In this document: one piece after another, positions 1 through 8,452 of the stretch | Numbering within the stretch: position 1 is the first letter of the stretch | Layout of the letters: every line of letters begins with the position of its first letter | DNA from: Betaproteobacteria bacterium | GTDB lineage: Bacteria; Pseudomonadota; Gammaproteobacteria; Burkholderiales; CAIKXV01 | DNA: 64,000 nt | Assembly (NCBI GenBank): GCA_021298815.1 | Contig: JAJTHE010000004.1 | Coordinates: forward strand, 1-64,000 | Direction of reading: 5' to 3' | Notes under the pieces: model-generated | Database searches by the model: none | What the model was told of the DNA's origin: nothing | What the model saw: the letters and a program-made list of their open reading frames with translations, nothing else | Program-made: the position numbers and the translations under genes

Positions 1-989
1 ATATGCAGCGTCATCTGGTTGCCGCCATGCGGGAACACCCGGCTGCGGCTCCAGCCATGGGCCTTCATCATCTCGAGCGTGCGCGCGAACTGGACGATAC
101 CGTAGCTCTGCGGCACGTCGATCTGGATGAAGTCGCGCTCGGCCTGCAGGCCGCCGAAGCGGATCAGGTTGTCGATGTCCTGGGTGGAGAACAGGTTCTC
201 CCCGGTCCCGATCGCCGAGCCGTAGGTGGCGGAGAACTCGGACAGCAGCGCGTAGTCGAGCGGATCGGTCGGCTCCTCGAACCACTTCAGCTGGTAGCGG
301 CCGAGCGCCTTCGCATAGGCGAGCGAACGACTGCGGTCGAAGCCGGCATTGGCATCGACAGCCAGGCGCGTCGGGTCGCCGACCAGTTCCAGCGCCGCCT
401 CGACCCGCCGGATGTCCTCCTCGAGCGGGGCGCCACCGACCTTGATCTTCATCACGTCGTAGCCCTGGTCGAACTTCATCCGGATCTCGTCCAGCAGTCC
501 CGGGATGCCCTTGCCCGGCTCGTACCAGCCGCCGCCCACGTAGCACGGGATCTTCTGCAGCACCGCTCCGCCGCTGTAGCGCTCGGCGAGCACCCGGTGC
601 AGCGGCTTTTCCTCGAGCTTGGCCACGGCATCCCAGACCGCGACCTCGATGGTACCGATCGCCACCGAGCGCTCGGTGTGGCCGCCGGGCTTCTCCCGCT
701 GCATCATCGCCGCCAGCACTTTCCCCGGATCGATGTTACGGCCGGAAGCGTCGAGCAGCGAGCACGGTTCGGCCTTCAGGATGCGCGGGATGAAGCGGTC
801 GCGCATCTGCGCGCCGCAGGCATAGCGCCCGGTCGAGTTGAACGAATAGCCCACCACCGGCCGTCCGTCGCGCACCTGGTCGGTGTACACGGCGACCACC
901 GAGGTGGTCATCTCGCTGAAGTCGAATACCGCGTTGCGCAGCGTGGACTTGAGCGGCACGGCAACTTCGCGGATGTCGGTGATGCGCAT
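1..989 (-). CDS. D(-)-tartrate dehydratase-like enolase superfamily enzyme (3' end off window)
   Basis: Mandelate racemase/muconate lactonizing group of the enolase superfamily; these enzymes abstract a proton alpha to a carboxylate using Mg2+. The 329 visible residues start MRITDIREVAVP and carry a KIKVGG general-base segment, metal ligands in DANAG, WFEEP and GTGEN, and a FPHGG histidine segment near the cut. The spacing and the NEKPGGH-like stretch (here REKPGGHTERS) resemble characterised D-tartrate dehydratase, so dehydration of tartrate or a related C4 sugar acid to an oxo acid is my inference. The stop codon lies beyond base 1. The neighbouring acid-sugar genes fit this role. Family is sure; exact substrate is not. 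Confidence 0.8.
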   Translation of the reverse strand, partial: MRITDIREVAVPLKSTLRNAVFDFSEMTTSVVAVYTDQVRDGRPVVGYSFNSTGRYACGAQMRDRFIPRILKAEPCSLLDASGRNIDPGKVLAAMMQREKPGGHTERSVAIGTIEVAVWDAVAKLEEKPLHRVLAERYSGGAVLQKIPCYVGGGWYEPGKGIPGLLDEIRMKFDQGYDVMKIKVGGAPLEEDIRRVEAALELVGDPTRLAVDANAGFDRSRSLAYAKALGRYQLKWFEEPTDPLDYALLSEFSATYGSAIGTGENLFSTQDIDNLIRFGGLQAERDFIQIDVPQSYGIVQFARTLEMMKAHGWSRSRVFPHGGNQMTLH

Positions 990-1018
990 GGCGTGGATTC
1001 CGTAGGGGTTGGACGAGT

Positions 1019-1864
1019 CTAGCAGTCGCTGCCGGCCGTGCCGACGGCGGCCGCCCGGCGCTGGCGGCGCATCTCGAACAGGCACACCGCCGCTGCGGCG
1101 GCAACGTTCAGCGATTCGACGTCGGCCGCCTGGTCGATCGCCACCAGTGCACCAAGGGCGGCGACCGCGGCCTCGACCGCCTCGCCGAGGCCGGCGCCCT
1201 CGTGCCCGAACACCCAGGCGCAGCGCGGCTGCAGATCGATCGCATCGAGGGTGGCCATCGCATGCGACGAGGTGCCGTACACCGGCACGTCGAGCGCGCG
1301 GCAGCAGGCGGCCAGATCGTCGACGCTGGCAAGGTTCAGTAGCGCATGCGCGCCCATTGCGGCACGCATCACCTTCGGCGACCAGAACGCGGCTGTGCCG
1401 GGGCCGGCCACCGCGTGCCGCACGCCGGCGGCCGCGCAGGTGCGCAGGATGGCACCGACGTTGCCGGGATCCTGCAGCCGGTCGAGCAGCACCACGTCCT
1501 GCCCGCGCATCGCATCCAGGTCACCGTCGCGCGGCATGATTTCGGCCACCAGCCGCGACGGCGAGTCGAGTCCGGACAACTGGTCGAGCAGCGACGCCGG
1601 GAACGCCAGCACCTCGATGCCGCGCACGCGCGCGCCGTCGAGCACGCGGCTCACGCCCGGCCAGCGCGACGGCATCTCGATCGCCGCTGCGTCGACCGCC
1701 AGCGTGGCGACCGGATGTTCCCGCTCGAGCCAGGCGCCGATCAGGTGGTCTCCCTCGAGCAGCGTGCGGTTGGAACGGCTCCGCTCGCGCGGTTCGGTGG
1801 CCAGCCGGCGCAACCGCTGGAACGTCGGGTTCGCCCGCGACGTGATCTGGATGACATCACTCAT
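1019..1864 (-). CDS. TrmH/SpoU family RNA 2'-O-methyltransferase
   Basis: A 281-residue SPOUT methyltransferase that transfers a methyl group from AdoMet to a ribose 2'-OH of rRNA or tRNA. The N-terminal substrate-binding part contains NRTLLEGDHLI. The C-terminal knotted domain shows the three SpoU motifs: LLDRLQDPGNVGAILRTC (motif 1, N and R conserved), VFGHEGAGL (motif 2) and IDQAADVESLNVAAAAA (motif 3, where IP is replaced by ID). Start chosen at ATG 1864, where MSDVIQITSRANP aligns with family N-termini; an upstream in-frame ATG at 1972 would add an arginine-rich unrelated extension. It lies 29 bases from the tartrate dehydratase-like gene but is probably an unrelated housekeeping gene. 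Confidence 0.85.
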   Translation of the reverse strand: MSDVIQITSRANPTFQRLRRLATEPRERSRSNRTLLEGDHLIGAWLEREHPVATLAVDAAAIEMPSRWPGVSRVLDGARVRGIEVLAFPASLLDQLSGLDSPSRLVAEIMPRDGDLDAMRGQDVVLLDRLQDPGNVGAILRTCAAAGVRHAVAGPGTAAFWSPKVMRAAMGAHALLNLASVDDLAACCRALDVPVYGTSSHAMATLDAIDLQPRCAWVFGHEGAGLGEAVEAAVAALGALVAIDQAADVESLNVAAAAAVCLFEMRRQRRAAAVGTAGSDC

Positions 1865-1982
1865 CGGGCGATGATAGCAACCAGCGAGGCGCGCGCGGCA
1901 GGTGTGGCAGCAGGCATGGTGCCCGGCAGGCACGTGGCCACGGTGCCGTGTCCCGCACCGCCCGCCCGGCACGGCGCCCGCC

Positions 1983-1988
1983 TATACT
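1983..1988 (+). promoter_or_regulatory. Possible -10 element TATACT
   Basis: TATACT stands out in GC-rich DNA between the divergent methyltransferase and DUF1993 genes and faces the DUF1993 gene, whose start is 86 bases downstream. I see no convincing -35 hexamer at 16-18 bases upstream, so the call is weak. Confidence 0.3.
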
Positions 1989-2074
1989 CCGGCCGACCCG
2001 CAGTCCCAGGCCCGGAAATCGCCCTTGCCGGCCCGCCGGCGACCTTCGCAGCAACCCACCAGGAGCCACACCCC

Positions 2075-2581
2075 ATGACGATCTCGATGTACGCCGCCTC
2101 CGTCCCCGTCTTCAAGCGTAACCTCGCCAACCTCGCGGCGATCCTCGACAAGGCTGCCGCCCACTGCGCCGCCCACAACATCACCGAACCGGCGATGCTC
2201 CAGGCGCGCCTGTTCCCCGACATGTTCGCCTTCACCAAGCAGGTGCAGGTCGCCGCCGACTTCGCCAAGGCCGGTATCGGCCGCCTCGCCGGCGTCGAGC
2301 CGCCGAAGTTCGACGACACCGAGCAGAGCTTCGCCGACCTGAAGGCGCGCGTGGAGAAGACCCTCGCCTACATCCAGACCTTCACCGCGGCGCAGATCGA
2401 CGGCACGGAAGAGAAGCAGGTGTCCTACATGATGGGCAAGTTCCCGATCGACATGAAGGGCCAGGCCTACCTGCTCGGCTTCATCCTGCCGAACTTCTAC
2501 TTCCACTACACGACGGCGTACAACCTGCTGCGCCACAACGGGGTGGCGATCGGCAAGGGCGACTTCATCGGGAGGGGGTGA
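2075..2581 (+). CDS. DUF1993 family protein
   Basis: A 168-residue soluble, mostly helical protein that begins MTISMYAASVPVFKRNL and contains the family-typical AAIL, ARLFPDMF, FTKQVQVAADFAK and FYFHYTTAYNLLRHNGV segments. DUF1993 proteins belong to the DinB-like four-helix fold; the biochemical role is unknown. A clear AGGAG lies at 2061-2065, ten bases before the ATG, which fixes the start. Upstream in-frame sequence reads as an arginine- and histidine-rich shadow and was excluded. The gene is monocistronic, with a strong hairpin about 40 bases beyond the stop. Confidence 0.9.
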   Translation: MTISMYAASVPVFKRNLANLAAILDKAAAHCAAHNITEPAMLQARLFPDMFAFTKQVQVAADFAKAGIGRLAGVEPPKFDDTEQSFADLKARVEKTLAYIQTFTAAQIDGTEEKQVSYMMGKFPIDMKGQAYLLGFILPNFYFHYTTAYNLLRHNGVAIGKGDFIGRG

Positions 2582-2622
2582 TCGGCAGCGCTTTCCGGCC
2601 TCCTTCGTTCGCGCTTGCGGGC

Positions 2623-2679
2623 GTGGGGTTCCCCCCGTCAGGCTCCGGTTTCACAGTCGCCTGCCGGGGGGAACCCCGC
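2623..2679. terminator. Long GC-rich hairpin after DUF1993 gene
   Basis: Two 21-base arms (2623-2643 and 2659-2679) pair almost completely around a 15-base loop; one position is a G-U wobble and one a mismatch. The cores are GGGGTTCCCCCC and GGGGGGAACCCC. It sits between the plus-strand DUF1993 gene and the 3' end of a minus-strand pseudogene, so it could terminate both. No T-run follows, so it may instead be a REP-like repeat unit. Confidence 0.45.
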
Positions 2680-2859
2680 ACCCGCTTCGACAGGCACCTC
2701 CGTGCCGAGACGCGCCATGGAGTGAGGGTGGAATGGAGCGGCAGCGTGCAGTAAAGCGAGCCCGATACCGTGCGCACGATGCCTCCACGGCGCACGCCAC
2801 ACCCTCCGCGCGGCGAGCACATGGAGACCACAGCCTGCCTGGACTCAGGGCACCCGGCA

Positions 2860-3464
2860 CTACTGGTACCGGAAACCGCTGGCGAGGCCCGATAGGGGTA
2901 TCGCCGACGAGTTGCCGACCGGCTCGAAGCCCTGTGCGACCAGCTTCTCGCGCATGTCGGGCGCGGCCAGGATCTTCACCATCTCGGCATGCATCCGGTC
3001 GATCACCGCGCGCGGGGTCTCGGCCGGGGTAGTCGCGAACATGAACTGCACCTGTCCCCCGAGCAGGTCGGCCAGCGCCGCGCCGCCGCCCTTGCAGGGG
3101 ACGTGCAGCATGTCGATCTTCGCCAGGTTCTTCAGCAGCTCGCCGGCCAGGTGCGACGAGGTGCCGTTGCCGGCCGAAGGGAACCCCAGTGCGCCCGGCT
3201 TCGCCCGCGCAAGCACCGGCAGGTCCTTCACCGACTTCACCGGCAGCGCGTGATGGACGACCAGCACTTCGGCGTGATCGCGACCTGCGAGACCGGCGCG
3301 AAATCCTTCACCGGATCGAACGGCACCGGGGCCAGGCTCACGTTGATCGCCACCGCCTGAGCCAGCACCTCGCCGAATCGTGGCGCGTGCATGAGCGGCG
3401 CAGGCGGCACATGGGGCGCAGCCGCCCGACACTGCGGCAGCGCATGGTCCGATCTGGTCTTCAT
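2860..3464 (-). pseudogene. Decayed Bug-family solute receptor gene
   Basis: Remnant of a Bug/TctC receptor split over two frames. From 3464 down, one frame gives about 75 residues and contains NVSLAPVPFDPVKDFAPVS, the family's middle region. At about 3265 the reading shifts and another frame continues with HHALPVKSVKDLPVLARAKP, HVPCKGGGAALADLLGGQ and EPVGNS to a TAG at 2860. About 90 N-terminal residues including the signal peptide are missing. About 50 residues are also absent between FMFATTPA and ETPRAVIDRMHAEM, where intact homologues carry the SGRLRALAV and LPDVPT segments. A frameshift plus two deletions make function very unlikely. Confidence 0.8.
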
Positions 3465-3480
3465 CGATTCCATCCGTCGT

Positions 3481-4563
3481 TCATGTGGTCGCCAGCGGCA
3501 GGTGTACCGCACCGCCACGCGCGATCGAGGCCTCGATCGCCAGCGTCGCCTCCAGCGTCGCCCGCGCGGTGCGCGCATCCGGCAGCACGCACGGCGAGCC
3601 GAGAACCAGGAAATCGAGCCAGGCGCGGGTCTCGTTGGCGATCGGCCCCCAGAATTCGCCCAGTGCCCAGTCGCCCGGCGTGCCGCTTTGCAGGAACACC
3701 ATGTTCACGGCGTGGTCCGGCAGGTAGACATGCGGCATGCCCTTCTCGGAATACATCAGCTGGTCGGTGTGGTCGTCGTCGAGGATCATCACCCCGCCGT
3801 CGCCGATCAGTTCCACCCGCGCCGCATGGCCGAGCGCGGGATACAGCGATGGCAGCGCATAGCTGACCGTGAGGTTGACGACCGTGCCGTCGGCATAGGT
3901 GAGCAGCGCGAAGTCGACATCGTCCGCCGAATGCCCGGCCGCGGCGAGCACGCCCTGCTGGCCGCGCGCATAGACCTCGCGCAGCGGCTGGCCATCGAGG
4001 AACCAGCCGAGCAGGTCGACGTAGTAGGTCAGCGCATCGACCACCGGCGTCGCATGCGGGTTGCGCCCCATCATCGCCAGCGCCTGGGCACGCGAGTTGA
4101 ACACCCGTGCCGAGGCACCGAGGATCTTCCCGATGCGCCCCTGCACCACCTGCTCCTTCGCGATCAGGTAGCGGTCCTTGTAGCGGCGGCTGTAGCCGAC
4201 GCGCAGGTCGGTCCCGGCCTTCTCGGCGGCGGCGATCACCCGGTCGGCATCGGCCAGCGTCAGCGCCACCGGCTTCTCGACCAGCACCGGCTTGCCCGCG
4301 GCGATCGCGCTCAGCATCGGCGCGACATGCTCGCCTTCCGGCGTCGACACGATCACCGCATCGACCTCGGGGTGGTCGACGATCGCGTCGTTGTCGGTGC
4401 CGTGCAGCGCCGCCCCGCACAGCCCGGCGGTGCGCGCCGCGTTCTTCGGGTCGCTGTCCGAGACCGCGATGAAGCGCACGCCGGCATGCTTCGCCGCCAG
4501 GCGTGCACGCAACGTGCCGATGCGGCCTGCACCGATGATGCCCAGGCCGATCGGCTTCATCAT
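3481..4563 (-). CDS. Gfo/Idh/MocA family NAD(P)-dependent oxidoreductase
   Basis: A 360-residue dehydrogenase of the inositol 2-dehydrogenase/glucose-fructose oxidoreductase family, acting on cyclitols or sugars. A Rossmann nucleotide-binding motif GIIGAGRIG lies at residues 8-16, followed by the catalytic-lysine motif LVEKPVALT near residue 97, the usual EKP signature. The C-terminal half is the alpha/beta substrate domain with family-typical VDALTYYVDLL. The ATGATGA start overlaps the stop of the upstream Bug receptor gene by four bases, so the two are translationally coupled; the receptor probably delivers the substrate or a precursor. The start is ambiguous by one codon (4563 or 4560). 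Substrate unknown. Confidence 0.88.
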   Translation of the reverse strand: MMKPIGLGIIGAGRIGTLRARLAAKHAGVRFIAVSDSDPKNAARTAGLCGAALHGTDNDAIVDHPEVDAVIVSTPEGEHVAPMLSAIAAGKPVLVEKPVALTLADADRVIAAAEKAGTDLRVGYSRRYKDRYLIAKEQVVQGRIGKILGASARVFNSRAQALAMMGRNPHATPVVDALTYYVDLLGWFLDGQPLREVYARGQQGVLAAAGHSADDVDFALLTYADGTVVNLTVSYALPSLYPALGHAARVELIGDGGVMILDDDHTDQLMYSEKGMPHVYLPDHAVNMVFLQSGTPGDWALGEFWGPIANETRAWLDFLVLGSPCVLPDARTARATLEATLAIEASIARGGAVHLPLATT

Positions 4564-5567
4564 TCCACCTTGATCCCGGCGTCCTTCACGACCTTCGTCC
4601 ACTGGGCGATCTGCAGCTTCACGTAGGCTGCGAACGCCTGCGGCGTGTCGCCGACCGGCTCCAGCCCCTGCGACTGCAGCCGCTCGCGCAGGTCCGGATT
4701 CGCCAGCGCCTTCAGGATGTCGGCATGCAGGCGGTTCACCAGCGCAGGCGACGCACCCGCCGGCAGGAACACGCCGTTCATGTTGTCGGTGACGAAGTTG
4801 GAGAAGCCCTGCTCGAGCATGGTCGGCACGTCGGGCAGGCTGGAAGCCCGCTTCGCGCTGGTGATCGCCAGCGCACGCAGCTTGCCCGCCTGCACATGCG
4901 GCACCGCCGGGGGCTGCGCCATGCAACCCATCGGGTTCTGGTTGCCGACCACCGAGGTCGTCGCCGGGCCGGCACCGCCATACGGAACGTGCTGGACATC
5001 GACGCCGGTCAGCCCCTTGAACATCTCGCAGGACAGCTGCGGCGTGGTGCCCAGTCCGGGCGAGGCATAGCTGAACTTGCCCGGCTGTGACTTGATCAGC
5101 GCGATCAGCTCCTTCATCGACTTCGCCGGCACCGACGGATGCACGACGAACAGGTTGGGCGAGGTCGCGGCGTTGGTGACCGGCACGAAGCTCTTGAAGG
5201 GGTCCCAGCGCAGCTTCTCGTATAGCGCCGGGTTCACCAGGTAGCTCGAGCTGGTGACCAGCACGGTGTAGCCGTCCGGTGCGGCCTTGGCCGCGATCTC
5301 GACGCCGAGGTTGCCGCCGGCACCCGGTCGGTTGTCGATCAGCACGGTCTGGCCCCAGATCTCGCCCAGCCGCTGCGCCAGCAGCCGCGCCACGATGTCG
5401 GTCGGGCCACCCGGTGCGAACGGAACGATCATGCGCACCGGCCGCGACGGGAACGTGTCGGCGCCCTTCGCCTGGGCGAAGGCTGCAGTGGCATCGAACA
5501 GAGAGGCTGCGCAGAGCAGCGCCCCGCTCGCGATGATGGCCCGCCGTGCGGGTCGATGGGTATTCAT
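4560..5567 (-). CDS. Bug-family (TctC) periplasmic solute receptor 1
   Basis: Bug receptors are periplasmic two-lobed binding proteins, mostly for carboxylated solutes, that serve tripartite tricarboxylate transporters or act as orphan sensors. This copy has 335 residues. It shows a signal peptide ending near AAFAQA (about residue 32), the ligand-loop motif VPFAPGGPTD near residue 50, NRPGAGG near 82 and the second-lobe motif HVPYGGAGPA. GAGGAGAAAG lies just upstream of the ATG. An unusual GNQNPMGC segment is shared with the next receptor gene (5623-6666), which suggests a tandem duplication. The stop overlaps the start of the Gfo/Idh/MocA gene. No TctA or TctB membrane genes are in the window. 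Confidence 0.92.
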   Translation of the reverse strand: MNTHRPARRAIIASGALLCAASLFDATAAFAQAKGADTFPSRPVRMIVPFAPGGPTDIVARLLAQRLGEIWGQTVLIDNRPGAGGNLGVEIAAKAAPDGYTVLVTSSSYLVNPALYEKLRWDPFKSFVPVTNAATSPNLFVVHPSVPAKSMKELIALIKSQPGKFSYASPGLGTTPQLSCEMFKGLTGVDVQHVPYGGAGPATTSVVGNQNPMGCMAQPPAVPHVQAGKLRALAITSAKRASSLPDVPTMLEQGFSNFVTDNMNGVFLPAGASPALVNRLHADILKALANPDLRERLQSQGLEPVGDTPQAFAAYVKLQIAQWTKVVKDAGIKVE

Positions 5568-5622
5568 GACTTTCTCCTCGTCGCCTGCGCAGGGACGCGA
5601 TCCCCTGCCTGTGTATGCCCGG

Positions 5623-6666
5623 TCAATCCGATTTGATGTTGGCTTCGCGGATCAGCTTGCCGTACATCTCGACCTCCTCGCGCACCTGCCGCGCGAACTG
5701 GGCCGGGGTGTTGGCCACCGGCTCGAAGCCGAGCGGCCCGAGCCGGTCCTGCACGTCGGGCAGCATCACGATGCGCGCGATCTCGGCATGCAGCCGGTTC
5801 ACGATCGTCGAAGGCGTCCCGGCCGGCACGAACACGCCGGTCATCAGGTCGTTCACGAAACCCGGGAAGCCGCTCTCGACCATCGTCGGCACGTCCGGAT
5901 TCTGCTTCCAGCGCTGGGCGCTGGTCACCGCGATCGGACGCAGCGCGCCCGCCTTCAACTGCGGTTGCGCCGGCGGCAGCCCGAGGCAGCCGATCGGGGT
6001 CTGGTTACCCACCAGCGAGTTGATCGCGGGCGCCGCGCCGTTGAACGGCACGTGCTGGATGTCGAGCTTCGCCGCGATGCGCAGCATCTCGCAGCTCAGG
6101 TGGCCGGTAGTTCCCGTGCCGGGCGAGGCATAGCTGTACTTGCCCGGGTTGGCGCGCACCAGCGCCACCAGTTCGGCGACGGTCTTCGCCGGCACCGACG
6201 GATGCACGACGAAGATGTTCGGCGTGGTGTTCGCACGCGTGACCGGCACCAGGTCCTTGAACACGTCGAAGCCCGGCTTGCTGAACAGCGTCTGGTTCAC
6301 CACGACCGAACTGCTGGTGAACAGCACCGTATGGCCATCCGGCGGCGCCTTGGCGGCCAGCGCCATGCCGATGTTGCCGCCGGCGCCGGCACGGTTGTCG
6401 ACCACCACCGGCTGGCCCCAGGCCTCGGCCATCTTCTGGCCGATCACGCGCGCAGCGACATCGGTCGGCCCGCCCGGCGCGAACGGCACGATGAAGCGCA
6501 TCGCGCGGGTCGGGAAGTCGGGCGCTGCGGCCGCCTTCGCGCCGGCCGTCGGCAAGGCCATCAGGCACGCCGCGACCATCGCGAGCGCAACACCACCTGC
6601 CTGCCGCCAATGCATGCGCAGGGTGATCCCGGCCGCCCGCCGGCAGCCTTCGTGGTTCGTCATCAT
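5623..6666 (-). CDS. Bug-family solute receptor 2
   Basis: 347 residues. A long N-terminus (MMTNHEGCRRAAGI...) precedes the hydrophobic signal segment GGVALAMVAACLMALP; mature protein probably begins near residue 47. Ligand-loop VPFAPGGPTD, then NRAGAGGN. It shares SVPAKT, SYASPG.GTT..LSCEM and the GNQ-P-GC segment with receptor 1, so the two are recent paralogues, separated by 55 bases. A GGAGAAGGGAAAC ribosome site precedes the ATG; the second in-frame start at MHWRQ would also give a good signal peptide, so the first 17 residues are uncertain. Confidence 0.9.
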   Translation of the reverse strand: MMTNHEGCRRAAGITLRMHWRQAGGVALAMVAACLMALPTAGAKAAAAPDFPTRAMRFIVPFAPGGPTDVAARVIGQKMAEAWGQPVVVDNRAGAGGNIGMALAAKAPPDGHTVLFTSSSVVVNQTLFSKPGFDVFKDLVPVTRANTTPNIFVVHPSVPAKTVAELVALVRANPGKYSYASPGTGTTGHLSCEMLRIAAKLDIQHVPFNGAAPAINSLVGNQTPIGCLGLPPAQPQLKAGALRPIAVTSAQRWKQNPDVPTMVESGFPGFVNDLMTGVFVPAGTPSTIVNRLHAEIARIVMLPDVQDRLGPLGFEPVANTPAQFARQVREEVEMYGKLIREANIKSD

Positions 6667-6681
6667 GTTTCCCTTCTCCGT

Positions 6682-7656
6682 TCAGTCCGTCTGCAGTTTC
6701 GCGGCCTTGATTACCTCGGCCCAGCGCTTGAATTCATCGCGGATGAACTTCGCCGTCTCGGCGGTCGTGCTCTTCATCGGCTCCGCGCCGATGCTCGCCA
6801 GCCGCTCGCGCACGTCGGGCTCGAACATCAGCCGCGACAGTTCCGCGTTCAGGCGGTCGACGATCGGACGCGGCGTCTTCGCCGGCACGAACACACCGTA
6901 CCAGGTCAGCACCTCGAGGCCGGGAAACCCCGCCTCGGCGATGGTCGGGATGTCGGGCGCGTTGGGCACCCGCGCCGGGGTCAGCGTCGCCAGCGCGCGC
7001 AGCTTGCCGGCCTTCACCTGCGCCAGCGCCGCGCCGGTGCCGATGGTGATCAGCTGCACGTTGCCTGCGACGGTGTCCATCATCGCGGTGGCCGCGCCCT
7101 TGTACGGTACGTGGACCATGCTGGTGCCGGTGCGTACCGCGAGCAGTTCGGTCGCGAGGTGGTTCGAGGTGCCGACGCCGCCGGAGCCGAAGTTCACCTT
7201 GCCCGGGTTGGCCCGCGCGTACGCCACCAGTTCCTTCACGTTCTGCACCGGCAGCGACGGATGGATCGCCAGCAGGTTCGGTATCCAGGCCACCAGCGAG
7301 ACCGGCTCGAAATCCCTGAACGGGTCGAAGCCGAGCTTGCGGTACATGCTCGGGCTGATCACGAAACCGGGCGCCGCCAGCACGGCCGTGTAGCCGTCCG
7401 GCGCAGCGCGCGCGACGATCTCGGCACCGAGGTTGCCGCCCGCGCCGGGACGGTTGTCGGTCAGCACCGGCTGCCCGATCGCCTCGCCCAGGCGTATCGC
7501 CATCGTCCGACCGAGGATGTCGGTGCCGCCGCCGGGCGGGAACGGCAGGACGAGCCGGACCGGCTTGGCCGGCCACGCCGGCTGCGCGGCCGCACCGCCG
7601 GCAACCAGCAGCGAGATCGCGCCGAGCGCGAGCATGGAAGGCGTGCGAATGCTCAT
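6682..7656 (-). CDS. Bug-family solute receptor 3
   Basis: 324 residues starting MSIRTPSMLALGAISLL with signal cleavage near AAAQPA (residue 25). The ligand loop is LPFPPGGGTD, the GGGTD form also found in receptors 4 and 5, unlike the GGPTD of its two downstream neighbours. GSGGVGTSNHLATEL and HVPYKGAATAMMD are the second-lobe signatures. CCGGAGGAAACA sits directly upstream of the ATG at 7656 and decides this start over an in-frame ATG at 7719. It is 15 bases upstream of receptor 2 and separated by a 127-base gap from otnC, so a transcript may begin here. Confidence 0.92.
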   Translation of the reverse strand: MSIRTPSMLALGAISLLVAGGAAAQPAWPAKPVRLVLPFPPGGGTDILGRTMAIRLGEAIGQPVLTDNRPGAGGNLGAEIVARAAPDGYTAVLAAPGFVISPSMYRKLGFDPFRDFEPVSLVAWIPNLLAIHPSLPVQNVKELVAYARANPGKVNFGSGGVGTSNHLATELLAVRTGTSMVHVPYKGAATAMMDTVAGNVQLITIGTGAALAQVKAGKLRALATLTPARVPNAPDIPTIAEAGFPGLEVLTWYGVFVPAKTPRPIVDRLNAELSRLMFEPDVRERLASIGAEPMKSTTAETAKFIRDEFKRWAEVIKAAKLQTD

Positions 7657-7783
7657 CGTGTGTTTCCTCCGGAAGGGCCGACCGGCCGGGTGCGGCATGT
7701 CGCGCGGCTTGCAACGCATGGTGGATGCGTGCAGATCGGCCCGCAGCGGTTGTTGTTGCTGCGTATTGTGCCGCAGGCGACAC

Positions 7784-8419
7784 TCAACCGGGGAAGCGAC
7801 GCTCCAGTTCCGCCACCTGCGCGTCGTCGAGCAGCCGCGTGCGGCGCCCGTCGAGCAGCAGCATCAGCCGCGCGGTCTGCTCCAGTTCCTCCACTGCATT
7901 GACCGCCGCCACCAGCGAATTGCCGGCGACCACAGGCCCGTGGTTCGCCAGCAGGATGGAGTGGTGCTTCGAGGCGACCCTGCGCACCGCCTCGGCCAGC
8001 GCGAGGTCGCCCGGCGGGAAGTAGGGCACCAGCGCCAGGCGTCCGACCTGCATCACTGCATAGGCCGTGATCGGCGGAAAGACGTTCGCCGCATCCAGCC
8101 CGTCCAGGCAGGACACGGCGACCGAATGCACCGAATGCAGGTGCACCACCGCCTGGCAGCCGGCGCGTTCGCCGTACATGGCGAGATGGAGGAAGGCCTC
8201 CTTCGAAGGTGCATCGCCCTCGACCAGGCGGCCTTGACCGTCGAGGCGGGACAACCGCGCGGGATCGAGCCGGCCCAGGCAGGAGTTGGTCGGCGACATC
8301 AGCCAGCCGTCGGGCAGCTTCACGCTGAGGTTGCCGGCCGACCCGTGCGCGAGGCCGCGCTCGTACAGCGACCGACCCAACATCACCAGTTCCTCGCGCA
8401 GGCGATCTTCGTTCGACAT
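7784..8419 (-). CDS. otnC: OtnC-like 3-oxo-tetronate 4-phosphate decarboxylase (class II aldolase)
   Basis: A 211-residue class II aldolase/adducin-fold enzyme. The Zn2+ ligands can be read in VVHLHSVHSVAV (His-x-His) and in the third histidine of the LLANHGPVV segment, with the catalytic acid in PSKEAFLHLAMY. AHGSAGNLSVKL is the family phosphate/active-site loop. OtnC enzymes decarboxylate 3-oxo-tetronate 4-phosphate to dihydroxyacetone phosphate, and the preceding gene encodes a matching OtnK kinase 33 bases upstream. The assignment rests on family plus neighbour. Fuculose-phosphate aldolase-like activity would be the alternative. AGGAAG precedes the ATG. Confidence 0.85.
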   Translation of the reverse strand: MSNEDRLREELVMLGRSLYERGLAHGSAGNLSVKLPDGWLMSPTNSCLGRLDPARLSRLDGQGRLVEGDAPSKEAFLHLAMYGERAGCQAVVHLHSVHSVAVSCLDGLDAANVFPPITAYAVMQVGRLALVPYFPPGDLALAEAVRRVASKHHSILLANHGPVVAGNSLVAAVNAVEELEQTARLMLLLDGRRTRLLDDAQVAELERRFPG

Positions 8420-8452
8420 GTCCGGCTTCCTGTGTTCGATGGCGGGCCGCGG

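Noticed and set aside
5287-7902. An 871-codon plus-strand open frame opposite three Bug receptors
   Set aside because: Antisense shadow of conserved receptor genes, His/Arg-rich with no domain.
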